From: REEB506 sp049317545 | GTDB taxonomy: Bacteria; Pseudomonadota; Alphaproteobacteria; Caulobacterales; Aquidulcibacteraceae | NCBI GenBank assembly: GCA_049317545.1 | Contig: JBMOIB010000064.1 | Coordinates: forward strand, 1 to 16,475 | Length of the DNA stretch: 16,475 nucleotides | Reading direction: 5' to 3' | In this document: positions 7,746 to 15,226 of the stretch, one piece after another | Layout of the letters: each line of letters starts with the position of its first letter | Numbering within the stretch: position 1 is the first letter of the stretch | The notes under the pieces: model-generated | Told to the model about the DNA's origin: nothing | Database searches by the model: none | The model's input: the letters and a program-made list of their open reading frames with translations, nothing else | Position numbers and translations under genes: made by a program

Positions 7746-8624
7746 ATGAAAACGATCCTGCGCGCCGTCGCGCTCATGGCGGCCCTCGCGGCCGCGCCGC
7801 TCGCCGCCCACGCCGCCGGCGCAGCCAAACATCCCGAACCGCAGGCCTGGTCATTCGACGGGCCGTTGGGCTCCTACGATCGCGGCGCCGTCCAACGCGG
7901 CTTTGTGGTCTACAAGCAGGTCTGTTCGTCCTGCCACGGCATGAAAATGCTGTCGTACCGCAACCTCGGCGAAGCGGGCGGTCCGTTCCAGGCCGTTGCC
8001 CCGGCCAAATGGCAGGAGCGCGGCAAGGAGCCGAAGATCGGCGCGCCGGGCCACGGCCTCGAACTCGTCAACGCGATCGACAATCCGTACGTGAAGGCGA
8101 TCGCCGCGCAGTACGAAGTGACCGAAATCGACCAGAACACCGGCGACGAGATCACGCGCCCCGCGCGCCCATCCGACAAGTTCGTCTCGCCGTTCGCCAA
8201 CGACGGAACGGCGCGCGCCGCGAACGGCGGCGCCCTGCCGCCGGATCTCTCGGTGATCAACAAGGCCCGCCATGGCGGCGCCGACTACATCTACGCCTTC
8301 CTGACGGGCTACCAGGAAGCGCCGCCCAAGGGCGTCGAGGTGGTCGAGGGCAAATACTACAATCCCTATTTCCGCGGCGGCTGGATCGCCATGGCGAACC
8401 AGCTGGGTATCGCCGAAGAGGCGGGCGTCATCACCTACGAAGACGGCACGCCGGCCACCAAGAAGCAGATGGCCAAGGACGTCGCGACCTTCCTCCAGTG
8501 GGCCGCCGATCCGAAAATGGATCAGCGCAAGTCGCTCGGCATGATGGTCATGATCTACCTCGCGATCCTCACCGTGTTGCTCTACGCCGCCTACAAGCAG
8601 GTCTGGCGCGGCCAGAAGCACTGA
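7746..8624 (+). CDS. petC: Cytochrome c1 of the bc1 complex
   Basis: Cytochrome c1 accepts the electron from the Rieske protein and passes it to soluble or membrane cytochrome c. The 292-residue precursor has a Sec signal peptide with likely cleavage after AHA (residue 23). The c-type haem site is CSSCH (Cys60, Cys63, His64). Met216 in GGWIAMANQL is the likely sixth haem ligand. A single C-terminal helix (about 265-283, MMVMIYLAILTVLLYAAY) followed by a positively charged tail anchors it in the membrane with the haem domain in the periplasm. ATG 7746 follows petB by 12 bp. It ends the operon; a strong terminator lies 20 bp downstream. Haem attachment would require the cytochrome c maturation system, which is not in this window. 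Confidence 0.97.
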   Translation: MKTILRAVALMAALAAAPLAAHAAGAAKHPEPQAWSFDGPLGSYDRGAVQRGFVVYKQVCSSCHGMKMLSYRNLGEAGGPFQAVAPAKWQERGKEPKIGAPGHGLELVNAIDNPYVKAIAAQYEVTEIDQNTGDEITRPARPSDKFVSPFANDGTARAANGGALPPDLSVINKARHGGADYIYAFLTGYQEAPPKGVEVVEGKYYNPYFRGGWIAMANQLGIAEEAGVITYEDGTPATKKQMAKDVATFLQWAADPKMDQRKSLGMMVMIYLAILTVLLYAAYKQVWRGQKH

Positions 8625-8644
8625 AGTTGCGCACAGCGCAGGTC

Positions 8645-8676
8645 AAAGGCCGTCCTTCGGGGCGGCCTTTTTCTTT
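8645..8676 (+). terminator. Rho-independent terminator of petABC (UUCG loop)
   Basis: An 11-bp stem pairs AAAGGCCGTCC (8645-8655) with GGGCGGCCTTT (8660-8670), with one G-T wobble, around a TTCG tetraloop closed by C-G. The run TTCTTT follows. It lies 20 bp after the petC stop, so it should end the petABC transcript. Confidence 0.93.
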
Positions 8677-8697
8677 GGGTGCTGGCGCTGCATTCCC

Positions 8698-8797
8698 TCG
8701 TCATCCCGGCCGAGCAAAGCGAGAGCCGGGACCTCGTTCCTGGCGCACGGCGGAACAAGGTCCCGGATCGGCGCTGGCGCGCCGTCCGGGATGACGA
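8698..8797. repeat. REP-like double palindrome
   Basis: Outer arms TCGTCATCCCGG (8698-8709) and CCGGGATGACGA (8786-8797) are a perfect 12-bp inverted repeat. Nested inside, CCGGGACCTCGTTCC (8726-8740) and GGAACAAGGTCCCGG (8752-8766) pair with one mismatch around an 11-nt loop. A nested palindrome of this form between genes resembles the dispersed intergenic repeats common in alphaproteobacterial genomes. It follows the petABC terminator, so it is not needed to end that transcript. No second copy is in this window. Confidence 0.8.
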
Positions 8798-8866
8798 GAG
8801 AGGGACGCCTCCGCAATAATGAATTCGGATGGGGACCGGACGAAGCGTCGCGAACGGAGCAGTGAG

Positions 8867-9736
<870 letters not shown>

Positions 9737-10600
9737 TCAGGCGGTCCGGCGCCCGCGCGCATAGGATTGGTCGCCGCGGTGCAGCACCAGATCCTCGGCA
9801 AGGACATCTGCGGGGGCGAGATCGTCGAGCGTTTCGAGGGCTTGGTAGAGCGGTTCAAAATCGGTCTCGACCGTCTGGCGCAACAGGTCCTCGAAACTGT
9901 CGATGACGAAGTAAGTTTCTTGGAAATCGTCGATCCGGTAGTTCGTGCGCATTAGGCGCATAAGATCGAAGCCGATGCGGTTGGGCGAGGGATCGTCGCG
10001 CGCGAACAGGCTTTCCGTGCGGCTCGAGACGATGCCGGCGCCATAGAGCTTGAGATTTCCACCGTCGCGCACGAGGCCGAACTCGACCGTGTACCAGTAA
10101 AGCCGCGCGAGCTTGTGCAGCGCGCCGAACCGCATCGAGCGCAGCCCGCCCTCGCCATAGGCCTGCATGTAATCGGCGAACACCGGATCGGCGAGCAGCG
10201 GCACATGTCCGAACACATCGTGGAAAATGTCCGGCTCTTCGAGATAGTCGATCTGCGCCCGGGTGCGCAGGAACCGGCCGGCGACGAAGCGGCGGTTGGC
10301 CAGATGCTCAAAGAAGACCGCGTCCGGCACGAGGCCGGGAACCGCAACGACCGTCCAGCGCGTCGCGGCGAACAGCCGTTCGTTCAGCTCTGAAAAATCG
10401 GGAATGCCGGGTCTGGAGAGCCGCAGCATGTCGAGGCCCGCAAGGAACGCCGGCGCGACCCGCCCCGGCAGGAGCGCGGCCTGGCGGGCGAACAAGTCGT
10501 CCCACAGCGCGTGCTCGTCGGCCGTATAGCGCGGCCAATCCTGCGGCACGGTCCAGTCGGGCGCAGCGCCGGGCGGGGGCGAAGAAAGGGAACCGACCAT
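9737..10600 (-). CDS. phhA: Phenylalanine-4-hydroxylase, monomeric bacterial type
   Basis: PhhA converts phenylalanine to tyrosine with O2 and a tetrahydropterin, using non-haem iron. The 287-residue catalytic domain has the iron-binding facial triad His127 and His132 in HDVFGHVPLL (127-136) plus Glu173 in YWYTVEFGL (168-176). PDFSELNERL (67-76) and FQETYFVIDSFEDL (226-239) are also typical. There is no N-terminal ACT regulatory domain, as expected for bacterial forms. ATG 10600 follows AGGA (10607-10610 on the reverse strand) at 6 nt; the in-frame extension of 34 residues upstream is not conserved in character. No pterin dehydratase (phhB) or homogentisate pathway gene is adjacent, so its role in catabolism or tyrosine supply cannot be decided here. 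It converges with mtnP with zero gap. Confidence 0.96.
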   Translation of the reverse strand: MVGSLSSPPPGAAPDWTVPQDWPRYTADEHALWDDLFARQAALLPGRVAPAFLAGLDMLRLSRPGIPDFSELNERLFAATRWTVVAVPGLVPDAVFFEHLANRRFVAGRFLRTRAQIDYLEEPDIFHDVFGHVPLLADPVFADYMQAYGEGGLRSMRFGALHKLARLYWYTVEFGLVRDGGNLKLYGAGIVSSRTESLFARDDPSPNRIGFDLMRLMRTNYRIDDFQETYFVIDSFEDLLRQTVETDFEPLYQALETLDDLAPADVLAEDLVLHRGDQSYARGRRTA

Positions 10601-10760
10601 GCCCGATCCTACGCTGCGCCGAGCGCCTATGCACGCGAGGCGTCCATTCTCAGCTGGGTCCGCGCCGTATCGTTGGCGCGCGCCCGGGTGCGCGCACGTC
10701 ACGCGCCTGTGATCCGTCGCTATGGTTCAATCGTATGCTCGATTCACCTGGAGCCCAGTC
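10601..10760. promoter_or_regulatory. Divergent intergenic region between phhA and NDH-2
   Basis: This 160-bp gap separates the divergent phhA and NDH-2 genes and should hold both promoters. It is GC-rich with alternating CG runs near 10675-10705. I saw no clear -35/-10 pair or operator. Confidence 0.4.
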
Positions 10761-12140
10761 ATGAGTCTTGAATTGGCGCCGGCCCTGGCGCGACCAACCT
10801 CGGATCAGACGTCAGCCCCCTCCAAAACCGGGTTGAAGACGCAAATCGTGGTGGTCGGCGGCGGCGCGGGCGGACTGGAGCTGGTCGCCAAGCTCGGCGC
10901 CAAATTCGGCCGAGAACATTTCGACATCATCCTGGTGGAGCGCAACAACACGCACATCTGGAAGCCGCTGCTGCACGAGGTGGCCGCAGGATCCTTGGAC
11001 GCCAATCTCGATGAGGTCGGCTATCGCGGGCACGGCCATCGGTTCGGCTACCGGTTCTTTCTCGGCGCCATGGAGGGGATCGACCGCGCGAACCGCCAAG
11101 TGCTGATCGCCCCGATCCGCGACGAGGACGGCACGGAGATGATGGCCGCCCACCGCATCCGCTATGATTATCTCGTGATGGCGGTCGGTTCGGTCTCGAA
11201 CGACTTCGGCACGCCCGGCGTTCGCGAGCATTGCATTTTTCTGGATACGCGCACCCAGGCCGATCGCTTTCGTCAAAAGCTCCTCAACCAGTGCCTGCGG
11301 GTGTCCCGCACGATGAGCCAGGATCCCAACGCCGAGGCGTACGCGCGCGTGGCGATCGTCGGCGGCGGCGCGACCGGCGTCGAACTGGCGGCGGAGCTCT
11401 TCAACGCCGCGGCCGGTTTGCGCCATTACGGCCTGGAAGTGTTCGATGAAAGCCGATTGAAGGTCACGCTCATCGAGGCCGGGCCGCGCATCCTGCCGGC
11501 GCTGCCGGAAAAGCTCGCCGAGGCCGCCCAAAAGGAATTGGAAGCGCTGGGCGTGCGCGTCATCACCGGCCAGCCGGTCACCGCTGCGACAGAGGCTGGC
11601 ATCGTCACGCGCAACGGCGAAACCATCGCCGCCGAATTGCGGGTGTGGGCCGCGGGCGTCAAAGGTCCGGACTGGCTCAAAGACATCGCCGGGCTTGAGA
11701 CCACGCGCACAAATCAATTGGTGGTGCGCGAAACGCTGCAAACCACCCGCGACGATCGGATCTTCGCGCTCGGCGATTGCGCCAATTGCATTCCCGCCGG
11801 CGCCGATCGGCCGGCGCCGCCCAGGGCCCAGGCCGCGCATCAAATGGCGGATGTCGTGTTCGCCAATCTGTGCGCCGCCATCCAGGGAAAACCCATGCGG
11901 CCGTTCGTCTATCACGACCACGGCTCGCTGGTTTCTCTCAGCCGGTTTTCGACGGTCGGCAGTCTGATGGGCAATCTGATCGGCGGACGGATGGCGGTCG
12001 AGGGGTGGCTCGCGCGGTTCGTCTATGTTTCGCTCTACCGCATGCACCTGCTCGCCATTCATGGCTGGCTGCGGGGCGCGATGATGATCGCCATCGGCCA
12101 CGTGAACCAGATCATCCGGCCTAAGCTGAAGCTGCACTGA
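10761..12140 (+). CDS. ndh: Type II NADH:quinone oxidoreductase (NDH-2)
   Basis: NDH-2 is a single-subunit, non-proton-pumping flavoenzyme on the inner face of the membrane that passes electrons from NADH to quinone. The 459-residue protein has the FAD-binding GGGAGG (33-38), a second dinucleotide fold IVGGGATGVELAAEL (199-213) for NADH, and the flavin-closing motif DRIFALGDCA (332-341). AQAAHQ (356-361) matches the quinone-site segment of the family. The C-terminus (about 397-459) is amphipathic and ends with basic residues, as in the membrane-attachment region of NDH-2. ATG 10761 is chosen because GGAG (10750-10753) lies 7 nt upstream; an in-frame ATG at 10722 lacks one. The product would feed quinol to the petABC complex. 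A related flavoprotein such as sulfide:quinone reductase is less likely given the AQAAHQ and C-terminal match. Confidence 0.92.
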   Translation: MSLELAPALARPTSDQTSAPSKTGLKTQIVVVGGGAGGLELVAKLGAKFGREHFDIILVERNNTHIWKPLLHEVAAGSLDANLDEVGYRGHGHRFGYRFFLGAMEGIDRANRQVLIAPIRDEDGTEMMAAHRIRYDYLVMAVGSVSNDFGTPGVREHCIFLDTRTQADRFRQKLLNQCLRVSRTMSQDPNAEAYARVAIVGGGATGVELAAELFNAAAGLRHYGLEVFDESRLKVTLIEAGPRILPALPEKLAEAAQKELEALGVRVITGQPVTAATEAGIVTRNGETIAAELRVWAAGVKGPDWLKDIAGLETTRTNQLVVRETLQTTRDDRIFALGDCANCIPAGADRPAPPRAQAAHQMADVVFANLCAAIQGKPMRPFVYHDHGSLVSLSRFSTVGSLMGNLIGGRMAVEGWLARFVYVSLYRMHLLAIHGWLRGAMMIAIGHVNQIIRPKLKLH

Positions 12141-12162
12141 AGCGTGCGGCGCGCGTGGAGCC

Positions 12163-12309
12163 GGCTGCATCACCTCCCGCAGCATCTCCGGCATGTTCGT
12201 CGACCCGGACGGCAACGGCATCCACGGCCTCAACGAGCGCATCAAAGTCAAAGCGCTGATGGACGGGCGCGAGTATCTCTACCGGCTGATGAAAACCTAC
12301 GCCGGCTGA
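12163..12309 (+). pseudogene. Probable 3' remnant of an M20-family metallopeptidase
   Basis: A frame open from 12130 and ending with TGA at 12307-12309 encodes, in its last 38 codons, a stretch that looks like real protein: FVDPDGNGIHGLNERI followed by KVKALMDGREYLYRLMKTYAG. The pattern H-x-x-N-E-x-I with a Gly seven residues further on and then Y-L matches the C-terminus of M20 peptidases (carnosinase and acetylornithine deacetylase relatives), where the His is a zinc ligand. The rest of such an enzyme, about 400 residues, is absent; NDH-2 ends only 22 bp upstream. The ATG at 12193 has no Shine-Dalgarno sequence, so a functional 38-residue peptide is unlikely. A 5'-deleted gene is the best reading. 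The family call is from memory of motifs. Confidence 0.55.
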
Positions 12310-12401
12310 TTGGCGTCGCGGTGTGTGGGGGCATGCAGGCGCATAGGCGGGGCGGTGCGTCGGCGCACGTGGGCTCAGGCTGCGCCGACCGCGATCTTTC
12401 A

Positions 12402-12425
12402 CGCAAAAAGAATATCATTTTTGCG
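12402..12425. repeat. Perfect 8-bp inverted repeat in AT-rich gap
   Basis: CGCAAAAA (12402-12409) and TTTTTGCG (12418-12425) are perfect inverted arms around the 8-nt loop GAATATCA. It lies downstream of the M20 remnant and about 200 bp before the TetR-like gene. It could be an operator or a weak terminator; the AT-rich stem and lack of a following T-run on the plus strand argue against efficient termination there. Confidence 0.6.
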
Positions 12426-12498
12426 AAAATAGAAATCCTATGACGATCCGAGGGTCGAGGTATTTTGTTGTACGATCACCGTGCCGATGTTGATAATT

Positions 12499-12526
12499 TT
12501 GGGTAGTTACTTAAATGAATTATAAA
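12499..12526 (+). promoter_or_regulatory. Possible promoter of the TetR-like gene
   Basis: TATAAA at 12521-12526 resembles a -10 element and TTGGGT at 12499-12504 a weak -35, at 16-nt spacing, in the most AT-rich stretch upstream of the regulator gene. Overlapping it, TTAA (12511-12514), seven bases and ATAA (12522-12525) form a one-mismatch match to the CtrA box TTAA-N7-TTAA. Both are by eye only. Confidence 0.3.
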
Positions 12527-12621
12527 AAGAAGATCGGAAATCGCGCCGAGTGGGGCTTCGATTGTCCAGTCGACTCGTCGCAAGCGGCGCTCCCGCGCCT
12601 GCATCGTCGGAAAGGAGCGCC

Positions 12622-13200
12622 ATGGCTGTTTCAGTAAGGAAGCAGCGGATCGCGGCGGCCTGCCTTGCGATGCTGCGCCACGCGCACCCACGCGACATCC
12701 GTATGATCGACGTCGCGAAGGCGTCGAATTCGAGCAACGCGCTGGTCGCCCTGCACTTCGGCACCCTCGAGAACCTGCTCGTCGAGTCTTGCCTGACGGC
12801 ATTCGAGGACATCGCAACGCGCTTTACGGCGGAGTTGAGGGCGCGCTGGCCAACCGGCGACGCAACGCCGCGTATGACCTACAAGGAAGCGGCTGTCTTC
12901 GTGACGGGCCTTGAAGAATGGGAATGGCGGCTCGCGGGCTACGCCGTACCGAGGCTGTCGGACCAGACTCAGTCGGACCGATTTACGCACATCCTGCAAA
13001 CCGTTCTGGGCAGGATCGCGCGCCGAACCGGAATGCTCGACGAGCTCGACGGCGCAGACATCCTTTTCCTTCTGGATCTCTTCGGATCCTATTTCGCCCA
13101 TGCCGCGCGGCTTATCGGCGCCAACGCGCTGACCCGCGCCGAACTCGAGCGCCGATTGGTGCGATTGGCCTCATTCATCAGGGCCGAACCTACGCCCTGA
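12622..13200 (+). CDS. TetR/AcrR-like transcriptional regulator
   Basis: A 192-residue protein of TetR size. Residues 8-53 form the N-terminal helix-turn-helix: IAAACLAMLRH (10-20) is helix 1, IDVAKASNSSNALVALHFGTLENLL (29-53) is the recognition unit, with the HF...LENLL end matching the family's HF-x-x-K-E-x-LL. The usual Gly and Tyr of the turn are replaced (SNSSNALVAL), so it is a divergent member. The remaining helices (55-187) are the ligand and dimer domain, with a hydrophobic stretch near 146-166. ATG 12622 follows AAAGGAG (12611-12617) at short spacing; an in-frame GTG at 12550 has no such site. No target operon is adjacent on the same strand, so its ligand and targets are unknown. 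Confidence 0.8.
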   Translation: MAVSVRKQRIAAACLAMLRHAHPRDIRMIDVAKASNSSNALVALHFGTLENLLVESCLTAFEDIATRFTAELRARWPTGDATPRMTYKEAAVFVTGLEEWEWRLAGYAVPRLSDQTQSDRFTHILQTVLGRIARRTGMLDELDGADILFLLDLFGSYFAHAARLIGANALTRAELERRLVRLASFIRAEPTP

Positions 13201-13452
13201 GCGCCGCTCTAGGCTCTGCGGCTGCCTAAACCGCCAATCGCAGCGCATGACGGGCCCGGCTTGGATCGCCAAACCCCAGCCAATTGCATGCGCGCGCGAG
13301 CCGCGACTGACGCCTGCGCAAACCGCGATCGTCGCTTCCGTGCTTGGACGAATTCTCGCCAGACCAGCTGCTGGTGCAATCGCCGGTTACGCGCCGGCGG
13401 CGCAGTTGACGCTCATGATCGATCTCTTTGGCTGGCCTCCAAATCTGGGCGC

Positions 13453-13485
13453 AAAACAAAAACGCCTCCGCGGGCGCGGAGGCGT
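13453..13485 (-). terminator. Rho-independent terminator of the RR-kinase operon
   Basis: A perfect 10-bp stem pairs ACGCCTCCGC (13462-13471) with GCGGAGGCGT (13476-13485) around GGGC. On the minus strand it is followed by TTTTGTTTT (complement of 13453-13461). It lies about 170 bp beyond the hybrid-kinase stop and is oriented to end that transcript. Confidence 0.9.
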
Positions 13486-13500
13486 GAGGAGGGAAGGGCT

Positions 13501-13535
13501 ACTGGGTTCTCTATGCGATAGGGGACTGGCCCAGT
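13501..13535. repeat. Imperfect inverted repeat beside the terminator
   Basis: ACTGGG (13501-13506) pairs with CCCAGT (13530-13535). Inside it TTCTCTAT (13507-13514) pairs with ATAGGGGA (13518-13525) around GCG, with two G-T pairs, leaving CTGG as a bulge. The wobble pairs make the structure stronger in a plus-strand RNA than in the minus-strand one. Function is unknown. Confidence 0.55.
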
Positions 13536-13656
13536 GCGCCTTTACTAGCGCTTGGCTTCTGTGGGCGCCCGCGAGCATAGGATAGACGTCGCAATCTTTG
13601 GATCGCACAGGGCGTCGACTGGCATACTCGCCTGAACCTGATTGCGCGCCAGCCGT

Positions 13657-15222
13657 TCACGCTGTCGCATGATCGAGCTGCGTATTGGCGAGGCGCGATA
13701 CCGCGTCGCCGAGGGCCTCAACGCCGTCGCGCTTGTCGAGCGCCTCGTGAAACGCCGTCGCGCCCGTCGGCCTGACCGAAGAAAAGCAGACCAGAGGGAT
13801 GTCGTCGTCAAAAGCGGCGATCCGCGCGGCGAACCCGGCGCCATCGAAGTCGCTGGTCCCTCCGAAGTGGAAGTCAATGACGACGCAGGATGCGTCGAGG
13901 TCGCCGTCGCAAATCGCCGCGAGCGCTTCTTCAGGGCGGGCGAAGCGCGCGATCGTGAAGCCGCGGGCTGCGAGGGCGCGCTCGATCCGGTCCCGCCACA
14001 ATGGATCGTCGTCGACGATGGCGACCTTGTGGCCGAGCCCCTCAAGGCTAAGGGGCGGGGAAGACGCTTTCGGGATGAGCTCCGACACAGGCAAAATCAG
14101 ATCAAATTGGGAACCGAAACCCCGCAGGCTTTGAACGGAAACCACGCCGGCGGCGCGTGTAACGAGCTCCATCACGGCATCGAGACCCAGTCCCCGCGTT
14201 GCGCCCCGCATGCCCGTCTTGGTGCTGAAAAACGCGTTGAAAATTTGGCCCAGATGATCCGGCTCAATGCCGCATCCAGTGTCGCGGATGCTGATCGCGA
14301 CGCAATTGTCCGGCAACACCTCCCGCGTGCGCCAGCGCGGCGCGTCTGGAACGGGAAACGCGGGGGCTGTTGCAGCCACGATCAGTTCGACATCGCCTTC
14401 GCCGCCGGCTTCAAGCGCGTTGCGCAGCAGGTTGGTCAGTGCGCGCATGAAGACGATCGAATCTACGTCGCCGAAGGCGGCGATCAGGTCCGTCTTCACC
14501 TGCAATCGACCGGGTCGGCCGTCCTCGCGGGCGGCGAGATCTGCGGCGCGCGTCGCCAGCGCGACAAGATCCAACGAGGGCGGCGGATCGGAGGCGGCCG
14601 TGCTCTTGGACAGCGCCGAAGCGGCGGTTTCGCGTGCGCCGGTCAAGGCGCGGTCAATGCGCTCGAGATGCGGGGCCAAACGTTCGTCGTCGCCGGCCAG
14701 CGCCTGCGCCGCGGCGAGTTGCGCGTCCGCGGCGAGAAGGAAATTGGCGATGTCATGGCACGTGCGGTCGAGCTTGCGCTGGACCTGCGCTTGCATCTCC
14801 GCGCCGGAAATCCAATTGCGCAGCAATTCGAGTGAGGCTTCATCCTTTTTGCGGGCTGTGATGTCGCGCGTCGCGCAAATGATCCCGCCGGCGGCGCTGA
14901 CCGTCAAACTCACCTCTTGCGGGACCAATCGTCCGAGCGCTGATATTCCAACCGCTTCGCCGCGCCAGGCCCCGTTCGAGAACAAGCGCGGCATCACGAA
15001 TTGCTGGAACCAATCGGCGACGTCGGGTCGGTAGATCGTTGTCCAGGGCTTGCCGATGAGCTCGGCCGGGGAGCTGTAGTCGAACATCGTCGCATGCGAC
15101 GGGTTCATGTAAGTGAAGAGCCCGCTGGAGTCCGTGATCGCAAGGCCGTCCTGCAACCGATCGACGGCGGCGATCAATTCCGAGGCGCCCGTCGCGCCCG
15201 AGGGCGGCAGGTCCAGAGCCAT
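13657..15222 (-). CDS. PAS-domain hybrid histidine kinase with C-terminal receiver
   Basis: A 521-residue soluble kinase with no membrane segment. An N-terminal PAS domain (about 14-125, LQDGLAITDSSGLFTYMNPS onwards) ends with ATRDITARKK. The phospho-acceptor is probably His156 in RTCHDIANFLL, an HD-x-x-N type helix resembling NtrB-like or FixL-like kinases more than the usual HE-x-R-TPL. The ATPase domain has N264/N268 (NLLRNALEA), DTGCG (314-318) and RGLGLDAV (343-350). The C-terminal receiver has D404-D406, phospho-site Asp450, S481 and K497, but the loop after Asp450 reads FHFGGTSDFDG rather than MPxMDG. ATG 15222 starts 4 bp after the response-regulator stop, without a strong Shine-Dalgarno sequence, so translation is likely coupled. 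The operon mate is the probable partner; the signal is unknown. Confidence 0.93.
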   Translation of the reverse strand: MALDLPPSGATGASELIAAVDRLQDGLAITDSSGLFTYMNPSHATMFDYSSPAELIGKPWTTIYRPDVADWFQQFVMPRLFSNGAWRGEAVGISALGRLVPQEVSLTVSAAGGIICATRDITARKKDEASLELLRNWISGAEMQAQVQRKLDRTCHDIANFLLAADAQLAAAQALAGDDERLAPHLERIDRALTGARETAASALSKSTAASDPPPSLDLVALATRAADLAAREDGRPGRLQVKTDLIAAFGDVDSIVFMRALTNLLRNALEAGGEGDVELIVAATAPAFPVPDAPRWRTREVLPDNCVAISIRDTGCGIEPDHLGQIFNAFFSTKTGMRGATRGLGLDAVMELVTRAAGVVSVQSLRGFGSQFDLILPVSELIPKASSPPLSLEGLGHKVAIVDDDPLWRDRIERALAARGFTIARFARPEEALAAICDGDLDASCVVIDFHFGGTSDFDGAGFAARIAAFDDDIPLVCFSSVRPTGATAFHEALDKRDGVEALGDAVSRLANTQLDHATA

Positions 15223-15226
15223 CGAT

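Larger units (their letters stand above)
13201..13656. other. 456-bp gap without a supported gene
   Basis: This gap lies between the convergent TetR-like and hybrid-kinase genes. It holds the minus-strand terminator at 13453-13485 and a hairpin at 13501-13535. Several frames are open on both strands, but none has a ribosome binding site or recognisable protein character, and the longest plus-strand one (13247-13585) runs straight through both hairpins. The 13486-13656 part is probably the 3' untranslated region of the kinase transcript. Confidence 0.7.

Noticed and set aside
6273..7832. 519-codon open frame on the minus strand opposite petB
   Set aside because: It is antisense to an unmistakable cytochrome b, is very rich in Arg, His, Asp and Glu, and has no recognisable domain; long antisense frames are expected at this GC content.
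10812..12251. 479-codon minus-strand frame opposite NDH-2
   Set aside because: It mirrors the NDH-2 codons, with biased composition and no domain or ribosome binding site.
13247..13585. 112-codon plus-strand frame in the gap after the TetR-like gene
   Set aside because: No Shine-Dalgarno sequence and no domain; it runs through a strong minus-strand terminator and a second hairpin.
13642..14835. 397-codon plus-strand frame opposite the hybrid kinase
   Set aside because: The minus strand encodes clear ATPase and receiver motifs; the plus frame shows none.
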